Of a DNA stretch of 37,414 nt, positions 15,706 to 25,600 are shown piece after piece. Both the position numbers and the translations under genes were made by a program. The DNA lies in the NCBI GenBank assembly GCA_045578625.1, contig JAZNKN010000040.1:1-37414 (forward strand). The letters are read 5' to 3'. The notes beneath the pieces were generated by a model. It saw only the letters and a list, made by a program, of their open reading frames with translations, ran no database searches and was not told the origin of the DNA. Position 1 is the stretch's first letter; the number at the start of each line of letters is the position of its first letter. This DNA is from RGIG3009 sp045578625. GTDB lineage: Bacteria; Bacillota; Clostridia; Oscillospirales; Acutalibacteraceae.

Positions 15706-16455
15706 TTACCCGAACCGTCCCGTGATATACTCCTTGGTGCGTCTGTCGCGCGGCTCACGAAACAGCTTCTCCGTAGGACCTGATTCCACGACCTCGCCCA
15801 ACAGGAAAAACACGGTCCGATCCGAAATGCGGACGGCTTGCTGCATATTGTGCGTTACCATAACAATAGTATACTCCTTTTTCAGCTCCATGGCAAGATT
15901 TTCTATTTTGGAAGTGGAGATCGGGTCCAGCGCCGACGTCGGCTCATCCATCAGCAGCACCTCCGGCTGCACCGCCAACGCGCGGGCGATACACAGACGC
16001 TGCTGCTGACCGCCCGACATACCGAGTGCGCTTTTGTGAAGCCGATCCTTGACCTCATCCCAGATCGCGGCCGAGCGCAGCGACCGCTCCACAATAGCGT
16101 CCAAGTCGGCACGCGCACGAACGCCGTGTGTTCGCGGGCCGAATGCCACGTTGTCGTAGATGCTCATAGGGAACGGGTTGGGCTTTTGGAACACCATTCC
16201 CACCCGATGGCGAAGCTGATTGACGTCCATTCCCCTGTAAATATCCTCACCGTCCAGCCGCACCTCGCCGGAGATGCGACACTCCTCCACCAGATCGTTC
16301 ATACGGTTCAGCGTTTTCAGCAGGGTGGATTTCCCGCAGCCCGACGGACCGATAAACGCCGTGATCTCGCGCTCCGGCAACCGCAGATCGATGTGCTTGA
16401 GCGCGTGAAATTTTCCGTAAAACAGATTCAACGACTTGATAACAAATTTATCCAT
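15706..16455 (-). CDS. pstB: Phosphate ABC transporter ATP-binding protein PstB
   Basis: The 249-residue ATPase has Walker A GPSGCGKST (residues 36-44), the Q-loop FQKPNPFPMSIYDN specific to PstB, the ABC signature MSGGQQQR and Walker B LLMDEPTSALD. It powers phosphate import through PstC and PstA. Its ATG overlaps the 3' end of pstA by 8 bases, so the two are translationally coupled. Confidence 0.96.
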   Translation of the reverse strand: MDKFVIKSLNLFYGKFHALKHIDLRLPEREITAFIGPSGCGKSTLLKTLNRMNDLVEECRISGEVRLDGEDIYRGMDVNQLRHRVGMVFQKPNPFPMSIYDNVAFGPRTHGVRARADLDAIVERSLRSAAIWDEVKDRLHKSALGMSGGQQQRLCIARALAVQPEVLLMDEPTSALDPISTSKIENLAMELKKEYTIVMVTHNMQQAVRISDRTVFFLLGEVVESGPTEKLFREPRDRRTKEYITGRFG

Positions 16456-17278
16456 GCTCCCTCGCTCCTATTCGTCGTGCCACAAACACCGACAGCGCGT
16501 TGATGCCAAGCACCACCAGTAACAGCACCACCGCCGTGGCGTAGGCCTCCTCCATATACAGGCCCTCGTTCAGCAGTGCGTACATATGGACCGACAGCGT
16601 TCTACCGGAGGTCATCGGGCCGGCAACACCGGTCACCGTTCCCGCCGTATAGATCAGCGCTGCCGTCTCCCCCACGATGCGCCCGACCGCCAGAATGATA
16701 CCGGCCAGAATACCCGGCACTGCCGAGGGCAGCACCACCCGAAACACCGTGCGCAGCCGCCCCGCTCCCAGACCGAAACTTCCCTCGCGATACGTATCCG
16801 GCACAGCCCGCAACGACTCCTCGGTGGTACGGATGATCAGCGGCAGGATCATCAGCGCCAATGTCAGCGCACCGGACAGCAACGAGAAGCTCCACCCAAG
16901 CTGTATATTAAACAGCAGATACCCGAACAGACCGTAAACGATGGACGGAATACCGGCCAACGTTTCGGTGGTCAGGCGGATGACCGCCACCAAGCGGTTG
17001 CCACGCCGCGCGTACTCCACCAGATACACCGCCGCACAGATACCCACGGGAACGGCAATCGTCAAAGCGCATCCCGTGACTGTCAGCGTGTTAATGATCG
17101 CCGGCATCATCGACACGTTCTCCGGCGTATAAGTCCACGCAAACAACCGCGGCGACAGATGTGGAATTCCATTGAACAGAATATACCCTACCAACAGCGC
17201 CAACACCCCCACGGTGATGAGTGCGGCAAGGTACACCGTCCATCGCAAAACGAACGAACCGACGTATCGTCGCTTCAT
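16448..17278 (-). CDS. pstA: Phosphate ABC transporter permease PstA
   Basis: The 276-residue permease has six hydrophobic helices and the binding-protein-dependent transport loop, with GIPSIVYGLFGYLLF and EESLRAVPDTYREGSFGLGAG as landmarks. The start at 17278 (MKRRYVG) has AGGGAGGGGAG just upstream and forms an ATGA overlap with the pstC stop. It pairs with PstC to form the phosphate channel. Confidence 0.95.
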   Translation of the reverse strand: MKRRYVGSFVLRWTVYLAALITVGVLALLVGYILFNGIPHLSPRLFAWTYTPENVSMMPAIINTLTVTGCALTIAVPVGICAAVYLVEYARRGNRLVAVIRLTTETLAGIPSIVYGLFGYLLFNIQLGWSFSLLSGALTLALMILPLIIRTTEESLRAVPDTYREGSFGLGAGRLRTVFRVVLPSAVPGILAGIILAVGRIVGETAALIYTAGTVTGVAGPMTSGRTLSVHMYALLNEGLYMEEAYATAVVLLLVVLGINALSVFVARRIGAREHG

Positions 17279-18129
17279 CGGTCTCCCCTCCCTTTGAGCG
17301 CCGAAAAGCACAGGTTGATAAGCAAAATAAACACAAACAGCACCACCGCTGTGGCGATCAGCGCCTCTCGGTGCAGGTCGGCGGCGTACCCCATTTCTAA
17401 CACGATGTTAGCAGTCAGCGTGCGCACGCCGTCAAACACGCTGCCCGGCAGTACTGCTTGATTTCCCGCCACCATCACCACTGCCATCGTCTCGCCGATC
17501 GCGCGTCCGATGCCGAGAATGACACCTGCGAGAATACCCGAACGTGCCGCCGGCAGTGTGGCAGCAAACACACTGCGTTCGTGTGTCGCCCCCAGTGCCA
17601 ACGCCCCTTGATAGTACGACTCCGGCACCGCGCGGATCGCCGACTCGGATACACCGATGACCGTCGGCAGGATCATGATCCCCAGCAGCACCGACGCGGT
17701 CAGCACGCTTTTGCCGCTGCCGCCACCGAGATACTGCATCAGCGGCACGATCACCGTCAGTCCGAAAAAGCCATAGACGATGGATGGAATTCCCGCGAGC
17801 AGCTCCACTGCCGGTTTAAGAAATCGATACAGCCGTGCGGGGCAAAACCGCGCCATAAACACCGCGCAAAGCACCCCGATCGGCACACCGATGAGGATGG
17901 CACCCGCGGTCACGTACAAACTGCCGATGATCATCGGGAAAATACCGAATAAACCGCTCAGCGGCTTCCACCGTCGGCCTGTGAAAAACTCGTCTGCACC
18001 GATCTCGGCAATGGCGGGCAATCCGTTGATAAATAAAAATACGCAGATCAGCGCCACCGCCAGAATGGACAGGCAGGCGCATAGTAAAAACACCACCCGC
18101 ATTCCGGTTTCTTTTACGTTTTGCTTCAT
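17275..18129 (-). CDS. pstC: Phosphate ABC transporter permease PstC
   Basis: The 284-residue permease has six hydrophobic helices, the first at about residues 10-35. The conserved loop is ELLAGIPSIVYGFFG, followed by SESAIRAVPESYYQGALALGA. GGAGTG precedes the ATG, which overlaps the pstS stop as ATGA. Gene order is pstS-pstC-pstA-pstB, the standard order. Confidence 0.95.
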   Translation of the reverse strand: MKQNVKETGMRVVFLLCACLSILAVALICVFLFINGLPAIAEIGADEFFTGRRWKPLSGLFGIFPMIIGSLYVTAGAILIGVPIGVLCAVFMARFCPARLYRFLKPAVELLAGIPSIVYGFFGLTVIVPLMQYLGGGSGKSVLTASVLLGIMILPTVIGVSESAIRAVPESYYQGALALGATHERSVFAATLPAARSGILAGVILGIGRAIGETMAVVMVAGNQAVLPGSVFDGVRTLTANIVLEMGYAADLHREALIATAVVLFVFILLINLCFSALKGRGDR

Positions 18130-18974
18130 CGCACGTCACTCCACGAGGTCACGTCTCCCGAAAATACGGCGCGCACCTCATCCCGCGACAACTCCGATAT
18201 CGGATTGTCACGATGAACGATCACCGCGATACCGTCCCTCGCAAACGGCACACTGGTCGCCCCCTTGGCACGTTCACTGTCTTTCAAGTCGCGCGACGTC
18301 ATACCGATATCGCACTCCCCGCCGATCACCGAGGCGATGCCGGTGGTGGAATCGTTTTGCTGTATCTTGATACCGGCACGCGGATTGCGTTTTTCGTACG
18401 CTGCCGCCAACCGTTCCATCATCGGTGCCACCGAGGACGAGCCGACAACGAGCAACTCACCGACAGCCTCCCCGCCGCGGTACGGCTCACCCTCGCTTAC
18501 GCGAACGTAGCCCGCCTGCTTTACGACCGCCTGTCCCTCCTCGCTCAGCAGAAACGCCATAAAATCCTGCGTCAACGCATCGGTCGTCCCCTTTGTGACT
18601 AACCCAAACGAGCGAAATATCGTGTACTCACCGCTTTCGACTGTCTCCGTATCCGGCAGTGCGCCGTCAATGCGCAGTGGTTTTACCGCATCCGACAGCG
18701 ATCCCAACGAGACATACCCGATGGCGTTGCGGTTACCCGCCACCGTTGTCAGCATCACCGCGGTGCTGTGGTTGATCTCCGCGTGGTCGGTAATGCTGTC
18801 CATCACGCGCCCTTCATGATCCGTTTCCAACAACGAAAACAGTGCCACAAACGCATCCCGCGTACCCGAGCCCTCCTCGCGCGAAAGCACGGTAATACGG
18901 TCGGTGTTTCGCGCGCATCCTGTTAGCATCACGATAGCGGCCGTTATCGCGATCATCCGTTTTTTCAAGTCCAT
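18126..18974 (-). CDS. pstS: Phosphate-binding lipoprotein PstS with swapped (permuted) halves
   Basis: This 282-residue lipoprotein has a lipobox (MLTGC, lipidated Cys at residue 20). The order of its halves is reversed relative to E. coli PstS. Residues about 27-165 match the usual C-terminal half: ITVLSREEGSGTRDAF, NAIGYVSLGSL, then EGQAVVKQAGYV. Residues about 172-282 match the usual N-terminal half: VVGSSSVAPMMERLAAAYE, GGECDIGMTSRDL, then DGIAVIVHRDNPIS. Phosphate-binding Ser/Arg residues are present in both. The best-spaced start is TTG at 18968 (AAAGGGG 8 bases upstream); the ATG at 18974 is only 2 bases from that site. The open frame to 19019 has no ribosome site. No clear promoter was found upstream. 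Confidence 0.85.
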   Translation of the reverse strand: MDLKKRMIAITAAIVMLTGCARNTDRITVLSREEGSGTRDAFVALFSLLETDHEGRVMDSITDHAEINHSTAVMLTTVAGNRNAIGYVSLGSLSDAVKPLRIDGALPDTETVESGEYTIFRSFGLVTKGTTDALTQDFMAFLLSEEGQAVVKQAGYVRVSEGEPYRGGEAVGELLVVGSSSVAPMMERLAAAYEKRNPRAGIKIQQNDSTTGIASVIGGECDIGMTSRDLKDSERAKGATSVPFARDGIAVIVHRDNPISELSRDEVRAVFSGDVTSWSDVR

Positions 18975-19022
18975 CGCCCCTTTGCTGTTAGCATTTCCAC
19001 GATCTGCCGATTGTTGCATAAG

Positions 19023-19059
19023 AAAAAAGACAGATATACCGTGAGGTATACTGTCTTTT
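19023..19059 (-). terminator. Terminator ending the long pyrH-to-phosphoesterase transcript
   Basis: On the minus strand AAAAGACAGTATACC (19045-19059) pairs with GGTATATCTGTCTTTT (19025-19040) with one bulged base, followed by more T. It lies about 50 bases after the metallophosphoesterase stop and just before pstS. Confidence 0.85.
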
Positions 19060-19107
19060 GTTCCTGATGGTTATTCGCTATCCAGCGTTCACCTTACCGT
19101 CTTGCGG

Positions 19108-20232
19108 TCAATAGTTCAACGTGAGATAGGTGCGGTTGGTAAGATCGACCGTAAAGTTGCTGCCGACGCGCACCAGATGGAAGCGGCGCTTTTCGGTATC
19201 CACCGCAAACACGGTCACGCAATCCTCCGCCTTGGTGTCGCGCTCACGCGGCAGGTCACAGCCGTAGTTCTGCCAATCGTCGTTGGCAGTTGCCGCAAAT
19301 GAAATGATGTTCTGATCGGGGTACACTGTGCTCTTACCCAGCATATCACGATGATAATGACCGACGATATACGCCACAAATATACCCTCGCCACGTGCTG
19401 TAAAATCCGCATTGACCGTCAGCGTCGGCAGCCAATCGTATTTCTCGATCGGCGGATAGTTCTTGGACAACACCTCGCCCTTCACCCACGCGTTCACGAC
19501 GTCCGGTACCAAATCACATTTACCATACAAGGCCTCCTCGCCATCGAAGCCGCCTCTCTCCTGCGTCCAGTCGCCCGCGATCTTAACCACACTGTCCGGA
19601 TACGCGTGGCGCGCTATAACGACCTGATACCCTTGAGGCACATTGGCAAGTGTTTCCACCAGCCAATCCACCTCCTCCTGGTTTAGGCACTCCAAACCGC
19701 GATGAATAACAAAATTACCGTTTTCATCACGGTCTTCGGGTGCCATATAGTTATCCATCACGATCACCGTGATCTTATACTTATCAAAATTCACGGCATA
19801 GTATGTTTTGTTCAGATCCGGAATGCCGATCTGGTAGCGCGTGGTGCGGATAAACTTTTCCAGCACCTCCGCCTTCGTACCGCACAGCTCTTTCTTTACG
19901 TTATTACCGCCGTCGTGATTACCAATCGTCGTATAAAACGGCTTTTTGGAGGAGTTAACAGCCAGATAATACCATGAACCATCGTTCTCGGTATAATTGC
20001 CGGCCTGAATGTCGCCCAGACAAATACCGCAATCCAGCGCATCCATACCGTTCAGGTAATCAATGGCGCTCTGCATCTGCTTGGCACAACGATGTACGTC
20101 CGTCGTGATCAGCATGGCAAACCGCTTCGGCTTTTTCTCGCCGTGACCGGACACGCCGAGATTGGCCGCCGCATTCACGATGTGCTCGACATCCTTGTTG
20201 CGTGCAATAATCGCGCTTTCGAAATTACTCAT
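19108..20232 (-). CDS. Calcineurin-like metallophosphoesterase
   Basis: The 374-residue protein carries the five metal motifs of PF00149: D45-x-H47, G-D74, G-N105-H106-D107, a later RH (in IARHAYP) and GHYH (291-294). No signal peptide is seen, so it probably acts in the cytoplasm. Substrate is unknown. Close sequences often hydrolyse phosphodiesters or phosphomonoesters of nucleotides or phage-wall components, but nothing here decides. The ATG at 20232 has AAGGAGAT upstream. It follows the EamA transporter by 62 bases and may be the last gene of the long operon. Confidence 0.85.
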   Translation of the reverse strand: MSNFESAIIARNKDVEHIVNAAANLGVSGHGEKKPKRFAMLITTDVHRCAKQMQSAIDYLNGMDALDCGICLGDIQAGNYTENDGSWYYLAVNSSKKPFYTTIGNHDGGNNVKKELCGTKAEVLEKFIRTTRYQIGIPDLNKTYYAVNFDKYKITVIVMDNYMAPEDRDENGNFVIHRGLECLNQEEVDWLVETLANVPQGYQVVIARHAYPDSVVKIAGDWTQERGGFDGEEALYGKCDLVPDVVNAWVKGEVLSKNYPPIEKYDWLPTLTVNADFTARGEGIFVAYIVGHYHRDMLGKSTVYPDQNIISFAATANDDWQNYGCDLPRERDTKAEDCVTVFAVDTEKRRFHLVRVGSNFTVDLTNRTYLTLNY

Positions 20233-20294
20233 ACCAACATCTCCTTACTGTTTTGTCCTATATTTTCACCTGCAAGAGCAGGTTTTGACCACAT

Positions 20295-21176
20295 TTACAT
20301 CTCCGCCTTTTCCTCCCGGCCGAGAAGACACACCGCCAAGAGAATCAACACAATGCCAACCCCGGAAAATACCGTCAGCGCCTCACCGATCATTAGACCG
20401 AACACCGTCGCGGACATCGGCTCCACAACGGCTAAGGCGGATGCCGTACCGGCAGGCAGCGTCTTCATGGCGATGGTATACAGAATATACGGCATAAAGC
20501 ACGTCGCCACCCCCATTGCCACGACCAGCGGCAGCGTGATCTCCGGCTTGATACCGATATGCACGACCAGTGATGCCGGTTCGGAAAGGCACAGACCGAT
20601 GATCGAAACTACCAAAAAATTGTACAGTGTGGCAGATACCGGACTGTACTTTTTCCGCATCTCCAGCTTGGTGATAATGTTGTAGGCCGCATACGACAGA
20701 CCGGACAACACCCCGAACAGCACGCCCTCGGCATTGATCTCCATCCCGCCGACAACACCGGCCACCAAGCAGCAGCCGATCAGCATACATACCACCGAGA
20801 ATAGTTTGAGACGCGACAGCCGTTCGCTGAAAAACAGCACCGAAAACAGCATCACATACACCGGAGCGGTGTACATCAACACCACACCGGTGGCGATCGA
20901 CGATGCCTGCATCGACATATAGTAAAACGCCGCCGTGCCGAACAGCGTTACACCGCTGCCCAAAAACATCAGCAATTCCCGCGGTCTGACCTTGAGCAGC
21001 CGCGCATCACGGATCAGCGCGTATACCAGCATACATAGGAAGGAGACCAGCCCGCGCAGCGCGGTCATCTGCAGTGAGGTAAAGCCGTACGGCTGCAGCC
21101 AGTGAACGAACAGCCCCGAGGTTCCCCACCCGATTCCGGCGGCAATGATACACGCCAACGAATGTTTTTTTTGCAA
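20295..21176 (-). CDS. EamA/DMT-superfamily transporter
   Basis: The 293-residue membrane protein has ten predicted helices made of two EamA repeats (about 5-140 and 150-285), with the typical WGTSGLFVHWL start and EPMSATVFGLMIGE at the ninth helix. These carry amino acids, nucleosides or other metabolites outwards or inwards; the substrate is unknown. The only plausible start is TTG at 21176, with AAGGAAG about 10 bases upstream. The gap to rlmD is 42 bases without a terminator. Confidence 0.85.
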   Translation of the reverse strand: MQKKHSLACIIAAGIGWGTSGLFVHWLQPYGFTSLQMTALRGLVSFLCMLVYALIRDARLLKVRPRELLMFLGSGVTLFGTAAFYYMSMQASSIATGVVLMYTAPVYVMLFSVLFFSERLSRLKLFSVVCMLIGCCLVAGVVGGMEINAEGVLFGVLSGLSYAAYNIITKLEMRKKYSPVSATLYNFLVVSIIGLCLSEPASLVVHIGIKPEITLPLVVAMGVATCFMPYILYTIAMKTLPAGTASALAVVEPMSATVFGLMIGEALTVFSGVGIVLILLAVCLLGREEKAEM

Positions 21177-21218
21177 AATTTCACTTCTTCCTTTACTTAT
21201 CGGCAGGCGGCACCATGC

Positions 21219-22592
21219 TCATTCCCGTGACAAGCGCGCAACACTCTCCACGTGTGCCGTCCGCGGAAACATATCCACCGGCGTTACCTGTTCCGTTACA
21301 TACCCCAATTCGGCAAACAACTTCAGGTCACGCGCCAACGTTGCAGGATCGCAGGAAACGTACACCACACAGTCGGGACGCATCTCCGCCACCGTATGGA
21401 TCAGCGCCGCATCACAGCCCTTGCGCGGCGGGTCGAGCACCACCACGTCGGGATGCCAGCCCTCGCTCGCCAACTGCTTGGCCGCCTGCGCGGCATCCGC
21501 GGCGATAAACCGCGCGTTGGTGATACCGTTTTGGGCGGCATTCCGTCGGGCATCCTCCACCGCCTGCGGCACGACCTCGACCCCGACCAATTCACGCACA
21601 CGGTGCGCCATCGACAGACCGATGGTACCGGTACCGCAGTATAGATCCAACAGTGTTTCCTCGCCGGTCAACGCCGCGGCATCCGCCGCCAGACGGTACA
21701 ACCGCTCCGCTTGGTCGTGGTTGACCTGATAAAACGACAGCGGCGACAAACGGAATGTAAGCCCGCACAGCGTATCGGTGATATACGGCTCCCCGTACAG
21801 CGGGTAGCTTGTTTTTCCGAGTACCACGTTGGTGTCCTCGGCATTTAGATTGACCATCACCGAACACAGCCCCGGCACTGCATCACGCAGCGCTGCTACT
21901 AAACCGTCGGTATCGGGCAGCTTTCCACTGGTGCATACCAGACACACCATACGCTCACCGCTCTGCGCGCCCTCGCGAATGTAGATATGGCGTAACACAC
22001 CGCTGTCCGTCGTCTCGTCATAGATCGGCACACGGTTGGCCTTAGCCCACTTAGCAACGGCCGTCAACGCCTGCTCAAACGCTTCCGGCTGCAGCAGGCA
22101 ATCCCGCTGCTCGATCACGCGGTGACTCCGCGCGGCGTACAGACCGATCACGGGACGATGCTCTCCCGGTGCGACCGGATACTGTGCCTTATTGCGATAG
22201 CGGTCAGGCTGCTCACACGCGACGATCGGCTGCGGCTCGATCACCAACCCGCCGATGCGCGTGAGCGCATCCGCGACACGCTGCCACTTGCAGCGTAGCT
22301 CCGCCTGATAATCGATGTGGCGATAGGTGCAGCCGCCACACTTGCCAAACGCCGGGCAATCCGTCTGTAACGACCGATCCGGCGACGGTGTGACCAACTC
22401 CTCCACCTTGCCGTATGCCATGCTCTTTTGCACCTTGACGATGCGGCAACGGATCTCATCGCCCACCGCGGTAAACGGAACAAAGATCGCGATGCCGCGC
22501 TCATCAGCGGACTCCGTGTAGCGTCCGATACCGCTCCCCTCCGCACTCATGGCAGTGATGGTCAGCGGTACGATCTGATTTTTTTGCAGCAT
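21219..22592 (-). CDS. rlmD: 23S rRNA (uracil-C5)-methyltransferase, RlmD/RumA type
   Basis: The 457-residue SAM-dependent enzyme has an N-terminal TRAM domain (about 1-68), a [4Fe-4S] site with C79, C85, C88 and C164, and a Rossmann methyltransferase domain with LLDLYCGTGTIGL and LDPPRKGC. The catalytic cysteine is C414 in VSCDPATLARD and the base is E449 in HVESV. Firmicutes often have RlmCD, which modifies two 23S uridines, so the exact target is open. AGAGGGG is 6 bases before the ATG. It follows polC by 12 bases. Confidence 0.92.
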   Translation of the reverse strand: MLQKNQIVPLTITAMSAEGSGIGRYTESADERGIAIFVPFTAVGDEIRCRIVKVQKSMAYGKVEELVTPSPDRSLQTDCPAFGKCGGCTYRHIDYQAELRCKWQRVADALTRIGGLVIEPQPIVACEQPDRYRNKAQYPVAPGEHRPVIGLYAARSHRVIEQRDCLLQPEAFEQALTAVAKWAKANRVPIYDETTDSGVLRHIYIREGAQSGERMVCLVCTSGKLPDTDGLVAALRDAVPGLCSVMVNLNAEDTNVVLGKTSYPLYGEPYITDTLCGLTFRLSPLSFYQVNHDQAERLYRLAADAAALTGEETLLDLYCGTGTIGLSMAHRVRELVGVEVVPQAVEDARRNAAQNGITNARFIAADAAQAAKQLASEGWHPDVVVLDPPRKGCDAALIHTVAEMRPDCVVYVSCDPATLARDLKLFAELGYVTEQVTPVDMFPRTAHVESVARLSRE

Positions 22593-22604
22593 CGCGATCC
22601 CCTC

Positions 22605-25600
22605 TTACATCTCAAACAAATTCATCTGACTGGTCGCCGGCAACGCGCCCAGCGCACCCAGCGCACTCAGCGACTCCACGACCGCCTTGGAAATACCCGA
22701 ACGGTTCTGCAGATCGTCACACGAAATAAACTCGCCGCCCTCGCGCGCTTCCATCAGCGACTGTGCGGCCGCTTCGCCCAAGCCCTTGACCGCGCTGAAC
22801 GGCATCCGAATACGCCCTTCTTCGGGTACAAACTTGTACGAATGTGACTTATACAGATCCACCGGCAGGAACTCCACGCCACGCTGCATCGCTTCGTAAA
22901 TGATGTGCAGCGTTTCTGCCTGCGACAGTTCCTTGGCCGTGGCCTCTTTCTTATCCTTCGCGCGAATGCTGTCCATCAACCGCTTGACGGCATCCTTGCC
23001 GCCCTGCACCGGCTCTGCATCGAAATCCTCACCGCGGCCGGTGAAATACGCCGCATAATACTCCGCGGGACGGTGTACCTTGTACCACGCCACACGCAGA
23101 GCCGCCGTGCAGTACGCCGCGGCGTGCGCCTTCGGGAACATATACTTGATCTTCATGCAGGAGTCCACGTACCAATCCGGCACGTTATGCTCTTTCATCG
23201 CAGCAAAATGCTCCTCGGTCAGTAGCTTAGTCGCCTTGCCCTTACGCACGATCTCCATGATCTTAAACGCCATCTTAGGCGGCAGACCCTTGTGCATCAG
23301 GTAGGTCATGATGTTATCACGTGTACCGATAACGTCGGAAATGGTGCAAGTACCGGCACGGATCAGTTCCTGTGCGTTGCCAAGCCACACGTCGGTACCG
23401 TGCGACAGACCGGAGATCTGCAGCAGGTCGGCGAACTTGGTGGGACGGCAATCCAGCAGCATCTGTCGCACAAACGGCGTCCCCATTTCCGGCAACGACA
23501 GCGTACCGGTCTCGCATTCGATATCCTCCACAGACACGCCCAGCGGCTCCGGCGAGGTAAACAGCTTGTACACTTCGGGATCCGACATCGGCACGTCCAT
23601 GACACTGATGCCGGTATACTCCTCCAGATACTTGTAGGTCGTCGGGATAACGTGACCCAGATTATCCAGCTTCAGGATGGTATCGTGGATGGAATGGAAG
23701 TCAAAGTGCGTGGTGATCACGTCGGAATGCGGATCGTCTGCGGGATGTTGCGCCGGACAGAAATCCTCGATCACGTACTCGTTGGGTACGACGACCATGC
23801 CGCCGGGATGCTGACCCGTGGTACGCTTAACGCCGGTGCAGCCCTCGGACAGACGCGCGATCTCCGCATTGGACAACGCCAGACCGCGTTCCTCCGCGTA
23901 CTTTTTCACGTAACCGAACGCCGTTTTTTCCGCCACCGTCGAGATCGTACCGGCTTTAAACACGTGGTCACTGCCAAACAGCGACTCCGTGTATTTGTGA
24001 GCGCGGGTCTGATACTCACTGGCGAAGTTTAAGTCAATATCGGGTGTTTTATCGCCGTCAAAGCCAAGGAAGGTCTCGAACGGGATCTCCTGACCGTCGC
24101 GGTCCATCATCGTACCGCAGATCGGGCAAGCCTTCTCCGGCAGGTCAAAGCCGGATCCCACCGAGCCATCGGTAATAAACTCAGATTGTTTACACTTCGG
24201 GCATACGTAGTGCGGTGCCAACGGATTGACCTCCGAAATACCCGCCATGTGCGCCACAAAGGAGGAACCGACCGAACCACGCGAGCCGACCAGATATCCG
24301 TTATCGACCGAGTTCTTGACCAGCTTCTGCGCGATCATATACAACACGGCAAAACCGTTTTTGATGATCGAATTCAGTTCCTTTTCCAAGCGTGCCGCTA
24401 CGATCTCCGGCACGGGATCGCCGTAGACCTCTTTGGCACGATTCCAGGTGATCTCGGTCAGCTCCTCGTCCGAGCCGTCGATATGGGGCGGATAGTTGCC
24501 CTCAGGGATCGGACGGATATCCTCGATCATCGCAGCGATGCGATTCGGGTTCTCCACCACGATCTCATACGCCTTTTCCTTCGGCAAGTAGTCAAATTCC
24601 GCAAGCATCTCGTCGGTGGTACGCAGGTACAGCGGCGGCTGCATATCGGCATCGCCGTAGCCTTGTCCCGCCTGCAGAATGCGGCGGTATACTTCGTCCT
24701 CCGGATCCATAAAGTGTACGTCGCACGTGGCACAGACCGGAATATTCAGCTCCTCGCCCAAGCGAAGCACCGTGCGATTGAATTCGCGCAGCTGCTCATC
24801 GTCCCGCGCCGTGCCGTTACGCAGCATAAAGCGGTTGTTGCCTAGCGGCTGCACCTCTAAGAAGTCATAGAACCGTGCAATCGCACACAGTTCATCCCAC
24901 GGCTTACCTTCCACAATGGCACAGAACAGTTCCCCCTGCTCACAGGCACTGCCGATGATCAGACCCTCGCGCAGTTCCAACAGCTTGCTGCGGGTAATAC
25001 GCGGCCGCTTGTAAAAGTTCTTCAAGTGGCTGTACGAGATCAGTTTGTACAGATTTTTCAAACCCACGTGATTTTTCGCCAGCAGGATCTGATGATACGG
25101 ACGCGATTTATGCTGTCCGCCGTCACCCGACAGCGAATTGATCTCGTCCACCGTTTCCAGACCACGTTTTTCTTTAAGCTCCACCGCGATCTTCGCAAAG
25201 ATCTGCGCCAACACACGTGCATCGTCACACGCGCGGTGATGATTAAACGGATCCAGTTGCAGATGCTTCGCTACGGTGTCCAGCTTATGGTTCTTGAGAT
25301 TGGGATACAGCGCACGGCAGATCGGCACCGTATCCACCGACGCAAAGGGATACGCGAGCCCACAGCGACCGGCGGCCGCCCGCACGAATCCCGTGTCAAA
25401 GCGGGCATTGTGCGCTACCAGTATCGGATCTTCACCGCAGAACGCAAAGAAAGCTGCCAGTGCTTCCGCCTCTTTCGGCGCACCCTGCACCATCGCATCG
25501 GTGATACCGGTCAGCTCGGTGATCTTGGCCGGAATCGGCTTTTCGGGATCGACAAAGGTGTTGAACTCCTCCACGACCTCGCCACCTCGCAGCCGCACCG

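Noticed and set aside
20268..20283. Hairpin ACCTGC/GCAGGT between the EamA and phosphoesterase genes as a terminator
   Set aside because: The stem is 6 bp and the minus-strand transcript has no T run after it, so read-through is expected.
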